Source: Adhaeribacter swui (lineage in GTDB: Bacteria; Bacteroidota; Bacteroidia; Cytophagales; Hymenobacteraceae). Taken from it: a stretch of 64,000 nucleotides of DNA. The stretch lies in contig NZ_CP055156.1 in assembly GCF_014217805.1 (NCBI RefSeq), positions 248,001-312,000 of the forward strand. The letters run 5' to 3'. A program made the translations under genes and the position numbers. Under the pieces are notes generated by a model that ran no database searches, was not told the DNA's origin, and saw nothing but the letters and a program-made list of their open reading frames with translations. Shown here piece after piece: positions 36,031-45,744 of this stretch (within the stretch, counting starts at the first letter, position 1; each line of letters starts with the position of its first letter).

Positions 36031-36507
36031 TTAAAATTTCTTTCCGGTTTTATCAGCTATACTCTCTGCGGTGCCTTTAATTACCTGGTTGCGCTTTTCT
36101 AATAAACGCCGCATGTAGCTGGTTAAAAATAAGGCATTTGTTAGTTCGCCTAGCCAACCTAAAGGCGAAATAAAAGTAAAAACATCCGTCATGGTAGTTC
36201 CGGTTGCGGTATTTTTAAAATAATGCTCGTGCCGGAACGATTGAAAGGCACCGGAAACCATTTCATCTACAAAGTAATCGGGGTATTTAAATTCGGTAAT
36301 TTGGGTGGTTAAGTTTTGCCAAATTCCCAAGTGTTTGGCCCGCCAAGTTACAGTTTCACCTAGTTCTATGAAACCACTGGTTCTGCCAGCAATGGCTCTT
36401 TCTCCGGTATGTGCCGTGGATTTTACGTGTAAGTCAATGCTGCGCGATAAATCAAAACAAACTGCTTTGGGCGCTTGAATAAAAGTTTGCAACTGGATGG
36501 TCGGCAT
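36031..36507 (-). CDS. SRPBCC-fold protein
   Basis: 158 residues with the START/polyketide-cyclase-like fold: an opening IQLQTFIQAPKAVCFDLS, a helix, then beta strands including ETVTWRAKHLG, and FRHEHYFKNTATGTTMTDVFTFISPLG before the long C-terminal helix. Such proteins bind hydrophobic ligands; the ligand is unknown. It lies 14 bp downstream of the SpmAB gene and is probably co-transcribed with it. Confidence 0.8.
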   Translation of the reverse strand: MPTIQLQTFIQAPKAVCFDLSRSIDLHVKSTAHTGERAIAGRTSGFIELGETVTWRAKHLGIWQNLTTQITEFKYPDYFVDEMVSGAFQSFRHEHYFKNTATGTTMTDVFTFISPLGWLGELTNALFLTSYMRRLLEKRNQVIKGTAESIADKTGKKF

Positions 36508-36521
36508 CTGCTCCTACTCGC

Positions 36522-37754
36522 CTAATGAAAAAACAGGTAACTCATTAAAATGGCAATAATTACCCCGGCTAAATCGGCTAATAGCCCGCAAGCTGCGGCG
36601 TATCGGGTTTTCCGGATGCCTACCGAGCCAAAATAAACCGCCAGAATATAAAAAGTAGTTTCGGTTCCGCCTTGGATGATACAAGCCACCCGGCCCACAA
36701 ACGAATCGGCACCGTAGGTTTTCATAACGTCGAGCATCAGGCCACGAGCGCCGCTGCCGCTGAGTGGTTTCATAAAAGCAACGGGCAAAGCAGGTACAAA
36801 TTCGGTATTAAACCCGAGCTGCGCGAAAATCCAGGCAATGCCATTTACCAGCATATCTAGTGCTCCCGAAGCTCGGAAAACGCCAATGGCCACCAGAATA
36901 GCCACTAAATACGGTATAATATTAATGGCTACCTGAAAACCTTCTTTAGCGCCTTCGATAAATGCATCGTACACGTTTATTTTTTTAATTAAAGCCAGGG
37001 TAATAAACGCTACAAACAACCCGAACAAAATAAAATTACTGACCACCCGGGAAATTACCGCAATTTGCTCCTGCGGAATGGTAGAAAAATAATAAATAAG
37101 TGCCCCCAGAAAAAGGCTAATGGTGCCGATATACGCAAAAATAACTTTATCGAATAAGTTGATGCGCTGGTAAATAGCCACCGTAATTAACCCAATTAAA
37201 GCGCCCAGAAAAGTAGTAATGAGTACCGGCAAGAAAATATCTGAAGGATCTTTGGCGCCCATTTGCGCCCGGAATACCATTACGCTAATTGGTATAATGG
37301 TTAAGCCGGCGGTGTTGAGCACCAGAAACATAATTTGCGGATTGCTGGCCGTATCTTTTACCAGGTTTAGTTCCTGCATTTCTTTCATGGCTTTTAGGCC
37401 TAGAGGCGTAGCAGCGTTATCCAGCCCCAGCATATTCGCTGAAAAATTCATGAGGATAGAACCAAATACCGGGTGGTTTTTGGGTAAATCCGGAAACAGG
37501 CGATTAAAAAATGGTCCCACCAACCGGGCGAAAACCGCAATAATTCCGGCGTTTTCGCCTATTTTCATCAAGCCCAGAAACAAAGTCATGACACCAGTTA
37601 AACCCAACGATATCTCGAAACCAGTTTTTGCCATATCAAACATGCTGGTTACTAAAGCGGCAAAAATCTCCGTGTCCTGGAAAAAGATGAGTTTAAATAA
37701 GGCAATCGCAAACGCAATCAGGAAAAAGGCAATCCAGAGGTAATTTAAAACCAT
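36522..37754 (-). CDS. fused SpmA-SpmB-type membrane protein (nucleoside recognition/Gate domains)
   Basis: 410 residues with about ten membrane helices and two Gate (PF07670) domains. The N-terminal half resembles SpmA (GLNNAATPLG-type block read here as GLDNAATPLGLKAMKEM; FLVLNTAGLTIIPISVMVFRAQMGA). The C-terminal half resembles SpmB (PALPVAFMKPLSGSGARGLM; IIQGGTETTFYILAVYFGSVGIRKTRYA). Fusion of the two is usual in Bacteroidota, which do not sporulate, so the name spore maturation is historical. A transporter role is likely but unproved. It forms a two-gene unit with the SRPBCC gene. Confidence 0.88.
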   Translation of the reverse strand: MVLNYLWIAFFLIAFAIALFKLIFFQDTEIFAALVTSMFDMAKTGFEISLGLTGVMTLFLGLMKIGENAGIIAVFARLVGPFFNRLFPDLPKNHPVFGSILMNFSANMLGLDNAATPLGLKAMKEMQELNLVKDTASNPQIMFLVLNTAGLTIIPISVMVFRAQMGAKDPSDIFLPVLITTFLGALIGLITVAIYQRINLFDKVIFAYIGTISLFLGALIYYFSTIPQEQIAVISRVVSNFILFGLFVAFITLALIKKINVYDAFIEGAKEGFQVAINIIPYLVAILVAIGVFRASGALDMLVNGIAWIFAQLGFNTEFVPALPVAFMKPLSGSGARGLMLDVMKTYGADSFVGRVACIIQGGTETTFYILAVYFGSVGIRKTRYAAACGLLADLAGVIIAILMSYLFFH

Positions 37755-37990
37755 ATAACGGGCAATCCGGTAAAACGTACAGAATACGAGCCAATATACT
37801 GCTAAAGCCGTAAAGTTGAGTTACCAAATAAAAAGTTTATCCCGGAAAAAAGCAGACAACAAAGAAGCTTTGCGGCTATAATTTTTAAAATTTATAGCAA
37901 TGTGTGTTAGCAAGTTTATTTTTTAAAATTTAAGTTAATTTCAGGCAAATAACTATTATGTAGCGGCCGCACTGGCTTTAAAGTACTTTT

Positions 37991-39400
37991 ATGCTTCACC
38001 GGATTTTTGATTTGCATCAACCCCAAATTTTCTTCCTGCGCCTGGTTTTTAAGAATTTGTTTTTCTTTTTGCTGCTGGCGAGCGCCTGCCAAACAGCTAA
38101 ACCCGTTGCCACTTCTGCGCCGGCACCTACCCCAACTACTCCGGCAATATCACCAAAACCTAGCTGGAACCAGGTAAAAGAGCAACTAGAGCAGTCGCCG
38201 GTATTTGCCCAACATTTTACCGGTTTTGCTTTGTACGATCTGGATTCGAGCAAAATGGTGGTGGAGCATAATGCGCATAAGTATTTTACACCCGCTTCTA
38301 ATACCAAAATCCTGACGCTTTATGCCGGGCTCAAAATTTTAAAAGATTCTATTCCGGCCTTGCGCTACCAGGTGCGCCGAGATTCGCTGATTTTTTGGGG
38401 TACCGGCGACCCTACCCTGCTGCATCCGGATTTAAAGAACAACCGCGTTTTTAATTTTTTAAAAAATCGGCGGGAGAAGCTGTTTTTCTCGGCAGCTAAT
38501 TTTGCCGTAGATGCTTTGGGACCGGGTTGGTCGTGGCAGGATTACAACGATTATTATTCCGCCGAAAGATCGTCGCTGCCGGTCTATGGCAATGTGGTGC
38601 GGTTCACCGGTAAATTTGGTTCTTCGCAGGTGCAAGTACAACCCCGTTATTTTCGTAATGTGCTAAAAACCAGCATTTTAACCACATCAAAAAATTATAT
38701 CGTTCTGCGCGAACCAGATAAGAATCAGTTTACTTTTTACCCCAGGCGGGTTACGAAAGATTTTGCTGTAGATGTTCCTCTTAAATTATCAACGGAGCTA
38801 ACCCGACAATTATTAGGCGATACCTTGCGAAAACCCGTTAAAATACTAAACCGGCGCCTACCCATGAATGCCCACACCTTGTACGCTACCCCCGCGGATA
38901 CGCTGTATAAACGCATGATGCAGGACAGTGATAATATGTTTGCGGAACATCTCCTGCTCCTTTGCTCAGCCACCGTTTTTGATTCGCTGAATACTTCTTT
39001 GATCATAAACCACGTAAAGAAAACCTTTCTTCTGGATTTACCTGATCAGCCCAACTGGGTAGATGGCTCAGGATTGTCGCGGTTTAATTTAATTACGCCG
39101 CGTAGCATTGTAGCCCTATGGCTGAAAATTTACCAGGAAGTACCCCGCGACCGGCTTTTTTCCTTGCTCACCATAGGCGGTAAAACCGGCACTCTAAAAA
39201 GATTTTACCAATCGGAAGCACCGTTTGTATTTGGTAAAACTGGTTCGTTAAGCAACAATTACAGCCAGAGCGGTTTTATTACGGGTAAAAGCGGCCGAAC
39301 CTACATTTTCGCTTTTATGAATAACAATTACACCCGATCGTCCGCGGAGATACAACTCGAGATGGAACGCATTGTGACCCAAATTCACCAGAATTTTTAA
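37991..39400 (+). CDS. dacB: PBP4-type D-Ala-D-Ala carboxypeptidase/endopeptidase
   Basis: An S13 family penicillin-binding protein that trims peptidoglycan stem peptides or cross-links. The N-terminal hydrophobic segment ends LLLASAC (Cys33), so it may be lipid-anchored; a Pro/Ala/Thr-rich spacer follows. Catalytic motifs: SNTK at 103-106 (nucleophile Ser103), SDN in MQDSDNMFAEH, and KTG in GGKTGTLKRF. Family blocks GTGDPTL and WVDGSGLSR are present. 469 residues fits DacB. A further KTG (VFGKTGSLSN) follows the first, as is common in the family. Confidence 0.93.
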   Translation: MLHRIFDLHQPQIFFLRLVFKNLFFFLLLASACQTAKPVATSAPAPTPTTPAISPKPSWNQVKEQLEQSPVFAQHFTGFALYDLDSSKMVVEHNAHKYFTPASNTKILTLYAGLKILKDSIPALRYQVRRDSLIFWGTGDPTLLHPDLKNNRVFNFLKNRREKLFFSAANFAVDALGPGWSWQDYNDYYSAERSSLPVYGNVVRFTGKFGSSQVQVQPRYFRNVLKTSILTTSKNYIVLREPDKNQFTFYPRRVTKDFAVDVPLKLSTELTRQLLGDTLRKPVKILNRRLPMNAHTLYATPADTLYKRMMQDSDNMFAEHLLLLCSATVFDSLNTSLIINHVKKTFLLDLPDQPNWVDGSGLSRFNLITPRSIVALWLKIYQEVPRDRLFSLLTIGGKTGTLKRFYQSEAPFVFGKTGSLSNNYSQSGFITGKSGRTYIFAFMNNNYTRSSAEIQLEMERIVTQIHQNF

Positions 39401-39424
39401 AAATTTCAAATTTCGGCGGCTAAT

Positions 39425-40498
39425 TTATGCTACTACCGAAGCACTAAAAGCATTGATAGCAGCGGCCAGTTGTTCAATGTCTGAAGGAGTATGCAAACTA
39501 TTCAGGATAACCCTGGTAATGGGCGGATCGGTGGGCCTTGGGTAAGGGAAGTGGGAAATTAAAATGTAGCGGTTCAGCAGAAATAAGTACAAATCATGTT
39601 GCGGCGTGTAAAAAACCGGATATCCGGGAAAAGAAGAAAATATAGTTGGCTGATGCAGCAAACCAGTAAAGTACCGGATATTTGCTTGCAAACGCTGCCG
39701 GGCTTGCTGATACAAAGTTTCTGCTTGTAAAAAGGCCGCCAGGTAAGCCGGAATAATCGGGGAACCACTCCCAAAAAAGGCGATATTTTTTATTTCGGCC
39801 ATTAAGCGGGCATTACTCAGAATTACCCCGCCCGGAATACCCAAAGCTTTGCCCAAAGAACTCACCACTACCACCTGTACGTAGTCGGGCAAAGCCGGCA
39901 ATTGCGTAATTATTCCCGCTCCGTTAACCCCCGTTATTCCAAACCCATGCGAATCATCTATTACAATGGTGTATGTTTTATTTGCGGGTAATTGGTTTAG
40001 CCAGGTAAAGTCGTAAGCTTGCGCGTATAAAGCATCTAAAGAATTAGTTAGAATAACTACATTCTTGCTACGTGTTTGGCCAACCTGAAAAGCAATTTCC
40101 TGCGCCCAATCGGCGTAGTTGCCTTGGTAACAATCGGCGGGGGTGCGCCACAAAGCCGGATGTACCCGCGGGCTGTAAAAAAAAGTACCGGAACCTTCTA
40201 AGGCTTTTACAACCATTTGTCCGGCTATTAAGCCCGACGAAACCGTTAGAGCAGCTTCCGCACCGACCCAGGCAGCGATATAGTTTTCGGTTTCGGCGTA
40301 TATTTCTAGCTGTACATTAGAAAGGCGCGAACTGGAGTAGTTGGTACCATACGCTGCAAAGCTGGCTTGGATTAACTTTTCAAAAGCTTCGTTTCGGGCC
40401 ATTCCCAGGTAAGAAGTACCACTACCATACAGGTACGTACCATTGGCCGTAACTAAAGTACGACCGGGCAACTCCGTAGTAACAAAGGTGGTTTCCAA
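39425..40498 (-). CDS. 8-amino-7-oxononanoate synthase-like PLP enzyme
   Basis: 357 residues of the alpha-oxoamine synthase group (BioF/Kbl/SPT), fold-type I. The PLP-binding lysine is Lys217 in SSLGKALGIPGG, with DDSHGFG (Asp181, His184) contacting the cofactor and an early YGTNYSSSRLSN block. It is shorter than BioF (about 385), mainly at the N-terminus. No biotin genes adjoin, so the acyl-CoA/amino acid pair is unknown; BioF, KBL or a lipid-type synthase are all possible. Its 24-bp convergent gap to dacB has no hairpin. Confidence 0.85.
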   Translation of the reverse strand: METTFVTTELPGRTLVTANGTYLYGSGTSYLGMARNEAFEKLIQASFAAYGTNYSSSRLSNVQLEIYAETENYIAAWVGAEAALTVSSGLIAGQMVVKALEGSGTFFYSPRVHPALWRTPADCYQGNYADWAQEIAFQVGQTRSKNVVILTNSLDALYAQAYDFTWLNQLPANKTYTIVIDDSHGFGITGVNGAGIITQLPALPDYVQVVVVSSLGKALGIPGGVILSNARLMAEIKNIAFFGSGSPIIPAYLAAFLQAETLYQQARQRLQANIRYFTGLLHQPTIFSSFPGYPVFYTPQHDLYLFLLNRYILISHFPYPRPTDPPITRVILNSLHTPSDIEQLAAAINAFSASVVA

Positions 40499-40695
40499 TC
40501 CGGTAAAAGCTAGATTTACATTCAGGAGTTTCTGGCCAAGATGGCTTAAAACTTATCCCAAAATAAAAAATATTTTAAAATTCTTCCAGCTTTATTAAAC
40601 AATATCTAACAGTTTTCCTTTTTATCTAAAATTGACGATTAGCTTCCAAAAAGTTTTTTTTAAAATTTTTATTTTCCAGCATACATTACTTCAAC

Positions 40696-40725
40696 AAAAA
40701 AGGCTGCTCCGGGAGCAGCCTTTTT
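40696..40725 (-). terminator. terminator of the RluA-family gene
   Basis: A stem AAAAAGGCTGCT with AGCAGCCTTTTT and a short C/G-rich tip; T run on the minus strand, 32 bp past the stop. Confidence 0.85.
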
Positions 40726-40757
40726 AGAGTAAATAGTTCATCCGGCTTTAATACCAA

Positions 40758-41471
40758 TCAGGCGTATTGTTGCAACGTTTTAACGAGCACCTGAAAATCT
40801 TTCGGGTACGGAGCTTGCACTTCGATAGGTTCTCCGTTAAGTAAGGTAAAACCCAGTTTAGTAGAGTGTAGGGCAAAACGTTTGATAAAAGGCTGTTCTT
40901 CGGCGTCCTTTTTCAAATTAAACTTTCTTTTTAAATCCGATAAATACACGTGCTCGCCGCCGTATAACAAATCGCTCACAATGGGCGCATTTAGGTAAGC
41001 TAAGTGCAAGCGAATTTGGTGCATGCGGCCCGTAATGGGTTTACAAGCTACTAAGGTATGTTTCGCGTATTTTTCGAGCGTAGTAAAGTAAGTTTCGGCG
41101 GGTTTGCCTTTGTACGCCAGTTTAGCGGAGCCTTTTAAGCCCGGCTGAATGGAGCGATCTACTAACTGATCTTCGAACTGGTGCACGCCCCAAACTACAG
41201 CGTGGTACAATTTTGCGACCTCGCGGTGCTCAAACTGCATGGACAAATGCCGGTAAGCCTCGTTGTTTTTAGCTAAAGCCAAAGCGCCGGAAGTTTCTTT
41301 ATCTAAGCGGTGACAGGCTTGCACATCGGGGTGGTACTGACGGGCCAGCTTTAAAACGTTGGTGGTGTGCAAAGCCCGGTCTTCGAGCGTTGCCAGAAAA
41401 GGGGGTTTATTTATCAGAATATAATCGTCGTTCTCAAATATGATTAAGTCTTTAAATACGGGGTATTTCAT
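40758..41471 (-). CDS. RluA-family pseudouridine synthase
   Basis: 237 residues. The catalytic aspartate is Asp57 in HRLDKETSG, with the RluA blocks ILINKPPFLAT, AKLYHAVVWG and GRMHQIRLHLAYLNAPIVSD. It lacks an N-terminal S4 domain, so it resembles RluA/RluC-like short forms rather than RluD. The target U in rRNA or tRNA cannot be assigned. TACTTTTG on the minus strand at 41556-41563 is a candidate -7, 85 bp upstream. Confidence 0.93.
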   Translation of the reverse strand: MKYPVFKDLIIFENDDYILINKPPFLATLEDRALHTTNVLKLARQYHPDVQACHRLDKETSGALALAKNNEAYRHLSMQFEHREVAKLYHAVVWGVHQFEDQLVDRSIQPGLKGSAKLAYKGKPAETYFTTLEKYAKHTLVACKPITGRMHQIRLHLAYLNAPIVSDLLYGGEHVYLSDLKRKFNLKKDAEEQPFIKRFALHSTKLGFTLLNGEPIEVQAPYPKDFQVLVKTLQQYA

Positions 41472-41636
41472 ATTTACATTTTACCGCTAAACCAATGGGT
41501 TTTAATACCGCCAAGGTTTGCCCGGGTGTTTTTCAGTTACAATTTATTTTAATCACAAAAGTAACAGTTACAACCATAGAAACAGTTTAATAATTTTTGA
41601 TTAAGCCGCCGACCAGCGCACCCTATTTTTTAAAAT

Positions 41637-42677
41637 TTACAAAACCTTTGGCTTAGATAGTTTAAACTGCAAAGAAGTACCTTTGCCTAATTCGCTATTT
41701 ACGAGTATTGTAGACCGGTGCGCTTCGATGATGTGTTTGGAGATAGCTAAACCTAGACCGGAGCCGCCGCTATCGCGCGAGCGGCTTTTATCAATGCGGT
41801 AAAAACGTTCGAAAATACGGTTTTGGTGTTCTTTAGCTATACCGGGTCCATCGTCGGTTACCGAGATTAATACTTTGCGTTTGCCATCGATTAAGGCCAC
41901 CCAGATATTACCGTTTTCGCTGCCATATTTAATGGCGTTGTCCACTAAGTTAATTAATACCTGCTTTATCCGGTTATGGTCGGCGTGTACCATTATTTGC
42001 TGGTGGCCGTTTTGCTGCAGGTGCAACTTTATTTGCCTGGTTTGGGCTTTCATTTCGAGCTCCTCAAACACTTCGCGGCAAAGTGGCAGCATATCCATAG
42101 GGCGCTTGTTCATTTTTACTACGCCCTTTTCGAGTTGCGAAATACTGATTAAATCCTGCACCAGGGCATCTAAGCCATCCAGACTTTTGGCCGCTTTTTT
42201 TAAAAATTTATCGCGCACCCGTTCGTCGTCCATGGCCCCATCCAGCAAGGTATGAATAAAGCCTTGCGCGGCAAAAATGGGGGTTTTCAGCTCATGCGAT
42301 ACGTCGGCCAGGAACTCGCGCCGGAGTACTTGTAAGCGTTTAAGCTCATCTATTTCTTTTTGCTTTTGTTCGGCCATAAACAAAATTTCGTCTTTAATCC
42401 GCTGTAAGGGATCGGGCCGGAACAAAAATTTATTGCTCATTTTCCGGAACTCTTTGCGCTTAATATGCTCGAGCCCCGCGTAAATGTTGTTAATTTCTTT
42501 AAAAATTAAAATCTCAAAAGAAAAATAGATTAATAAGAAGCAAGCCGAAAAAGCAATGGCCAAAGTAAGAACCCGCGTGCGGAAAGGCAGGTAAGGGCCA
42601 ATAAATAAGCCCGCCAAAATAACGGCTGCCACTGCCAACGAAATAAGGATAGCAATGGTGCGGGAAGAAAAGCCCAT
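41637..42677 (-). CDS. sensor histidine kinase, PhoR-like
   Basis: 346 residues. Two N-terminal membrane helices (about 9-30 and 36-57) leave almost no periplasmic loop, so the sensor input is probably the membrane or cytoplasmic side. A short coiled linker leads to the DHp domain with phospho-acceptor His128 (DVSHELKTP) and the ATPase domain (N box LVDNAIKYG, G1 DDGPGI, F box, G2 GSGLGLAI). It is 5 bp downstream of its response regulator and co-transcribed. Phosphate control is the usual role of this clade but there are no pst genes here to confirm it. Confidence 0.93.
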   Translation of the reverse strand: MGFSSRTIAILISLAVAAVILAGLFIGPYLPFRTRVLTLAIAFSACFLLIYFSFEILIFKEINNIYAGLEHIKRKEFRKMSNKFLFRPDPLQRIKDEILFMAEQKQKEIDELKRLQVLRREFLADVSHELKTPIFAAQGFIHTLLDGAMDDERVRDKFLKKAAKSLDGLDALVQDLISISQLEKGVVKMNKRPMDMLPLCREVFEELEMKAQTRQIKLHLQQNGHQQIMVHADHNRIKQVLINLVDNAIKYGSENGNIWVALIDGKRKVLISVTDDGPGIAKEHQNRIFERFYRIDKSRSRDSGGSGLGLAISKHIIEAHRSTILVNSELGKGTSLQFKLSKPKVL

Positions 42678-42682
42678 ACGTA

Positions 42683-43375
42683 TTAATCGGTATTAAACTT
42701 ATACCCCACGCCTTTAATGGTTTTAATGTGATCTTCGCCAATTTTCTCGCGCACTTTCCGGATGTGTACATCTACGGTGCGGGCAATCACGTACACATCG
42801 GTTCCCCAAACGTTGTTTAATAACTCTTCGCGGTTAAAAACTTTGTTGGGAGTAGCAGCCAGGAAGGAAAGTAATTCAAATTCTTTTTTGGGCAAGGTAA
42901 TTTTCTCGTTGTCTTTAAAAACCGAAAAACTGGTGCGATCGATGCGGATATTGCCAATTTGAATAACCTTATTTTCTTCGCCGGTTTGTTGGTTGCCCCG
43001 CCGAACGTATGCCGCTAAGCGGCTTATTAAAGCCCGCGGTTTTATGGGTTTGGTAATAAAATCATCGGCGCCGGCATCAAAAGCAGCAATTTCCGAAAAT
43101 TCTTCGGAGCGGGCCGTTAAGAACAAGATGTAGGTTTCCCGGAATTCCGGCTTTTCGCGCAGTTGCCGGCAAGCGGTAATGCCATCCATTACGGGCATCA
43201 TTACATCCATCAAAATAATATCCGGATTAAATTTGGCGGCCTTCTCCAGGGCTTCTTTCCCGTTTTCGGCGCTGGTTACTTCGTAACCTTCTTTTTCTAA
43301 ATTGTACTGCAACAACTCGGTAATATCCGGATCATCGTCCACTACCAAAACTTTGTACTGATTTGTATTCTGCAC
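42683..43375 (-). CDS. OmpR/PhoB-family response regulator
   Basis: 230 residues: receiver domain with Asp57 (IILMDVMMPVMDG), acidic pocket VVDDD, switch Lys in DDFITKPIKP, then a winged-helix DNA-binding domain (SVFKDNEKITLPKKEFELL; RTVDVHIRKVREKIG; IKTIKGVGYKF). First gene of the operon with the kinase. TATCTTTG 90 bp upstream is a candidate promoter -7. Confidence 0.95.
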   Translation of the reverse strand: MQNTNQYKVLVVDDDPDITELLQYNLEKEGYEVTSAENGKEALEKAAKFNPDIILMDVMMPVMDGITACRQLREKPEFRETYILFLTARSEEFSEIAAFDAGADDFITKPIKPRALISRLAAYVRRGNQQTGEENKVIQIGNIRIDRTSFSVFKDNEKITLPKKEFELLSFLAATPNKVFNREELLNNVWGTDVYVIARTVDVHIRKVREKIGEDHIKTIKGVGYKFNTD

Positions 43376-43464
43376 GTTTTTATTGGTTAAGTAAGTAATA
43401 GGTTTAAGGGGTGGGCGGTGAGAAAAAATTTAAAATTTACAATAGATAGTCTCAGATTGTAGAA

Positions 43465-43472
43465 CAAAGATA
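43465..43472 (-). promoter_or_regulatory. candidate -7 element of the two-component operon
   Basis: TATCTTTG on the minus strand; ATTT/TTTT lies at the -33 position, a partial match to TTTG. Confidence 0.4.
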
Positions 43473-43547
43473 AAGGAATTCGCTGATTTTAAAATTATGT
43501 GGCTAAGTTCTTCTGTTGCATGATTTTTTAAAATTTAAAATTTGGGC

Positions 43548-43576
43548 GTAAAAAAAGACGATCTTGTGATCGTCTT
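43548..43576 (-). terminator. terminator of the DUF3108 gene
   Basis: A 9-bp stem AAGACGATC/GATCGTCTT with a 4-nt loop; on the minus strand a T7 run follows. It lies 9 bp past the stop. Confidence 0.85.
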
Positions 43577-43585
43577 GTCAGGGGG

Positions 43586-44386
43586 TTAATCGCTGGTGGC
43601 AAAATTTAATCGGTATTTTAAACCGCTGTATTCGTAGAGGTCTACCTTAACGGCTCCTACCAGTAAATTGGCTTTAATAAGTACCGGAACTTTATTTTTA
43701 TCATCGGATAAATAAACGCTTACCGAACTTTCGCCGGCAAACAAATCGGTGCTGGGCATTTTGGGTACCAGCTTAAAAGCTTTAAATGTTCCGGCTTTGG
43801 TATCTATGGTTTCGCGGCCTTTATAAACCACCTGCATATCGTATATTTTTTTATAAAAATAACCTTTCATCCGGATTACATCGCCGGGGCGGTAACGGTC
43901 GAAATCTAAAGTACGCAGGTAATAAAAACCGCTTACCACATCTTGCACCCGGTCCGGAATTTTTAAAGTTAAGGTTTGCTTGGTTTCTACGAGAGCAGTT
44001 TTGCTGTTATGATTAAAGGTTACGTTTTCTTTTTTGCGGTACTTTCCTTCTTCTACGTTGCGGTAGTATTTTTGGGGCACAATTAAGCTGGTATCAATAA
44101 ACGAGCGCCAGGTATCGCGGATGCGCAGAAAAAAATCAAAGGAGCCCACGGTTTTGCCAAACACATTAGCGCGGTAGCAAGGCCGGTTATTTACGTGGTG
44201 GATTTCAGGGGCAATTTCAATTTCGGCTTCGGCGGCGTTAATTAATCCATAATGTACTTTGTATTTTAAAACTTCGCCGGTACCAAAGTGCGGGCGTTCT
44301 TCTGTTGGAATATCTAGAGGTTGCTGCACCACAAAGCCCGAAACAATCAAGAACATCGTGGCGATAGCCAGATAAAATTTGTTCAT
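43586..44386 (-). CDS. DUF3108 exported protein
   Basis: 266 residues with a signal peptide (IATMFLIVSGFVV). The mature part follows the DUF3108 pattern: FGTGEVLKYKVHYGLINAAEAEI, then RPCYRANVFGKTVGSFDFFLRIRDTW, a middle ETKQTLTLKIPDRVQDVVSGFYYLR and the late VSVYLSDDKNKVPVLIKANLLVGAVKVDL. The family is thought to form a periplasmic beta-rich fold; its role is not known. TACCTTTG at 44444-44451 (minus) is a possible -7. A terminator follows directly. Confidence 0.88.
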   Translation of the reverse strand: MNKFYLAIATMFLIVSGFVVQQPLDIPTEERPHFGTGEVLKYKVHYGLINAAEAEIEIAPEIHHVNNRPCYRANVFGKTVGSFDFFLRIRDTWRSFIDTSLIVPQKYYRNVEEGKYRKKENVTFNHNSKTALVETKQTLTLKIPDRVQDVVSGFYYLRTLDFDRYRPGDVIRMKGYFYKKIYDMQVVYKGRETIDTKAGTFKAFKLVPKMPSTDLFAGESSVSVYLSDDKNKVPVLIKANLLVGAVKVDLYEYSGLKYRLNFATSD

Positions 44387-44495
44387 AGAAAACAGAGTAT
44401 GATGTACCAGTAATCATCAACTAGTGTACCAACAAATTGCTGGCAAAGGTATAACGAATTTCGCTTGTTCGTATTGGTACTCATACTTAAAAACA

Positions 44496-44525
44496 CAAAA
44501 AAAGGTGCCTGTTAGGGCACCTTTT
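44496..44525 (-). terminator. recA terminator
   Basis: A 10-bp stem AAAAGGTGCC/GGCACCTTTT with a 6-nt loop; T run on the minus strand, 23 bp past the recA stop. Confidence 0.88.
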
Positions 44526-44548
44526 AATTTAAATTAAGTTAAAATGGG

Positions 44549-45583
44549 TTACTCATTATCCATCATGGCAGCGGCCACTTTCTCGGGTTCGCCTTTAATC
44601 ATGTTCCGGATTTTGGTTTCAATTTCTTCCATTAAACCTTCGTTATCCAGCAGTAAATTCTTCACCGCATCACGGCCCTGGCCTAATTTCTCGCCGTTAT
44701 ACGAGAACCAGGAACCAGATTTCTGAATAATGTTTAGCTCTACGCCTAAGTCCAGGATTTCGCCTACTTTCGAAATACCTTCGCCGTACATAATATCAAA
44801 CTCTACTACTTTAAACGGCGGCGCCACTTTATTTTTAACTACTTTTACTTTAGTACGGTTACCGGTTACATTATCGGCACCTTCTTTAATCTGGCCAATC
44901 CGGCGGATATCTAAACGGACCGAAGCGTAGAACTTAAGGGCGTTACCACCGGTGGTTGTTTCGGGGTTACCGAACATAACACCAATTTTCTCGCGCAGCT
45001 GGTTAATAAAAATACAGCAGCAGCCGGTTTTGTTAATGGTACCGGTTAATTTACGCAAAGCCTGGCTCATTAAACGGGCTTGTAAACCCATTTTGCTATC
45101 GCCCATATCGCCTTCTAATTCCCCTTTTGGTACTAAGGCCGCTACGGAGTCAATAACAATAATATCGATAGCGCCAGACGAAATTAAATGGTCAGCAATT
45201 TCTAAAGCCTGCTCGCCATTATCGGGCTGCGAAATTAATAAGTTAGTAGTGTCGATACCTAACTTCTCGGCATAAGCCCGGTCAAAGGCGTGTTCGGCAT
45301 CAATAAAAGCGGCTAAACCACCTCTTTTTTGCGCTTCGGCAATACAGTGTAAAGTTAAAGTTGTTTTACCAGATGATTCCGGGCCGTAAATCTCTACAAC
45401 GCGGCCCCGGGGCAAGCCCCCGATACCCAAAGCGATGTCCAGTCCAAGCGAGCCTGTGGAGATAGCCGGAATATCTTCTACTTTATTATCGCTCAATCTC
45501 ATAACAGTACCTTTACCAAAGGTTTTGTCGAGCTTGTCCATGGTTAACTGGAGAGCTTTCAGTTTATCGTTGTTTGCACTCAT
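44549..45583 (-). CDS. recA: RecA recombinase
   Basis: The strand-exchange protein of homologous recombination and SOS signalling. Walker [10 protein letters not shown] at 66-74 region, Walker [11 protein letters not shown], loop motifs ([43 protein letters not shown]), and the usual acidic tail. 344 residues is normal. No LexA-box-like palindrome was recognised in the 161-bp divergent gap to the next gene, which also holds a T-rich segment. It is monocistronic with its own terminator. Confidence 0.98.
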   Translation of the reverse strand: MSANNDKLKALQLTMDKLDKTFGKGTVMRLSDNKVEDIPAISTGSLGLDIALGIGGLPRGRVVEIYGPESSGKTTLTLHCIAEAQKRGGLAAFIDAEHAFDRAYAEKLGIDTTNLLISQPDNGEQALEIADHLISSGAIDIIVIDSVAALVPKGELEGDMGDSKMGLQARLMSQALRKLTGTINKTGCCCIFINQLREKIGVMFGNPETTTGGNALKFYASVRLDIRRIGQIKEGADNVTGNRTKVKVVKNKVAPPFKVVEFDIMYGEGISKVGEILDLGVELNIIQKSGSWFSYNGEKLGQGRDAVKNLLLDNEGLMEEIETKIRNMIKGEPEKVAAAMMDNE

Positions 45584-45744
45584 GTTAGTGGTTTTAATAA
45601 TTGCTTATTTTTAGGTGAAATTACAATTTTTTGCGCCAACTTGCAAGCATTATACCGGGTATTTACGCCCGCTAATCCGCCACAAATAGGGTCAAATTTA
45701 AACAGAATCTTGGCGCTTTTTGTGCCATTTATCCGTGTTATTTT

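Noticed and set aside
36522-37754. Sporulation gene
   Set aside because: SpmAB-type proteins are widespread in non-sporulating Bacteroidota and no other sporulation gene is present.
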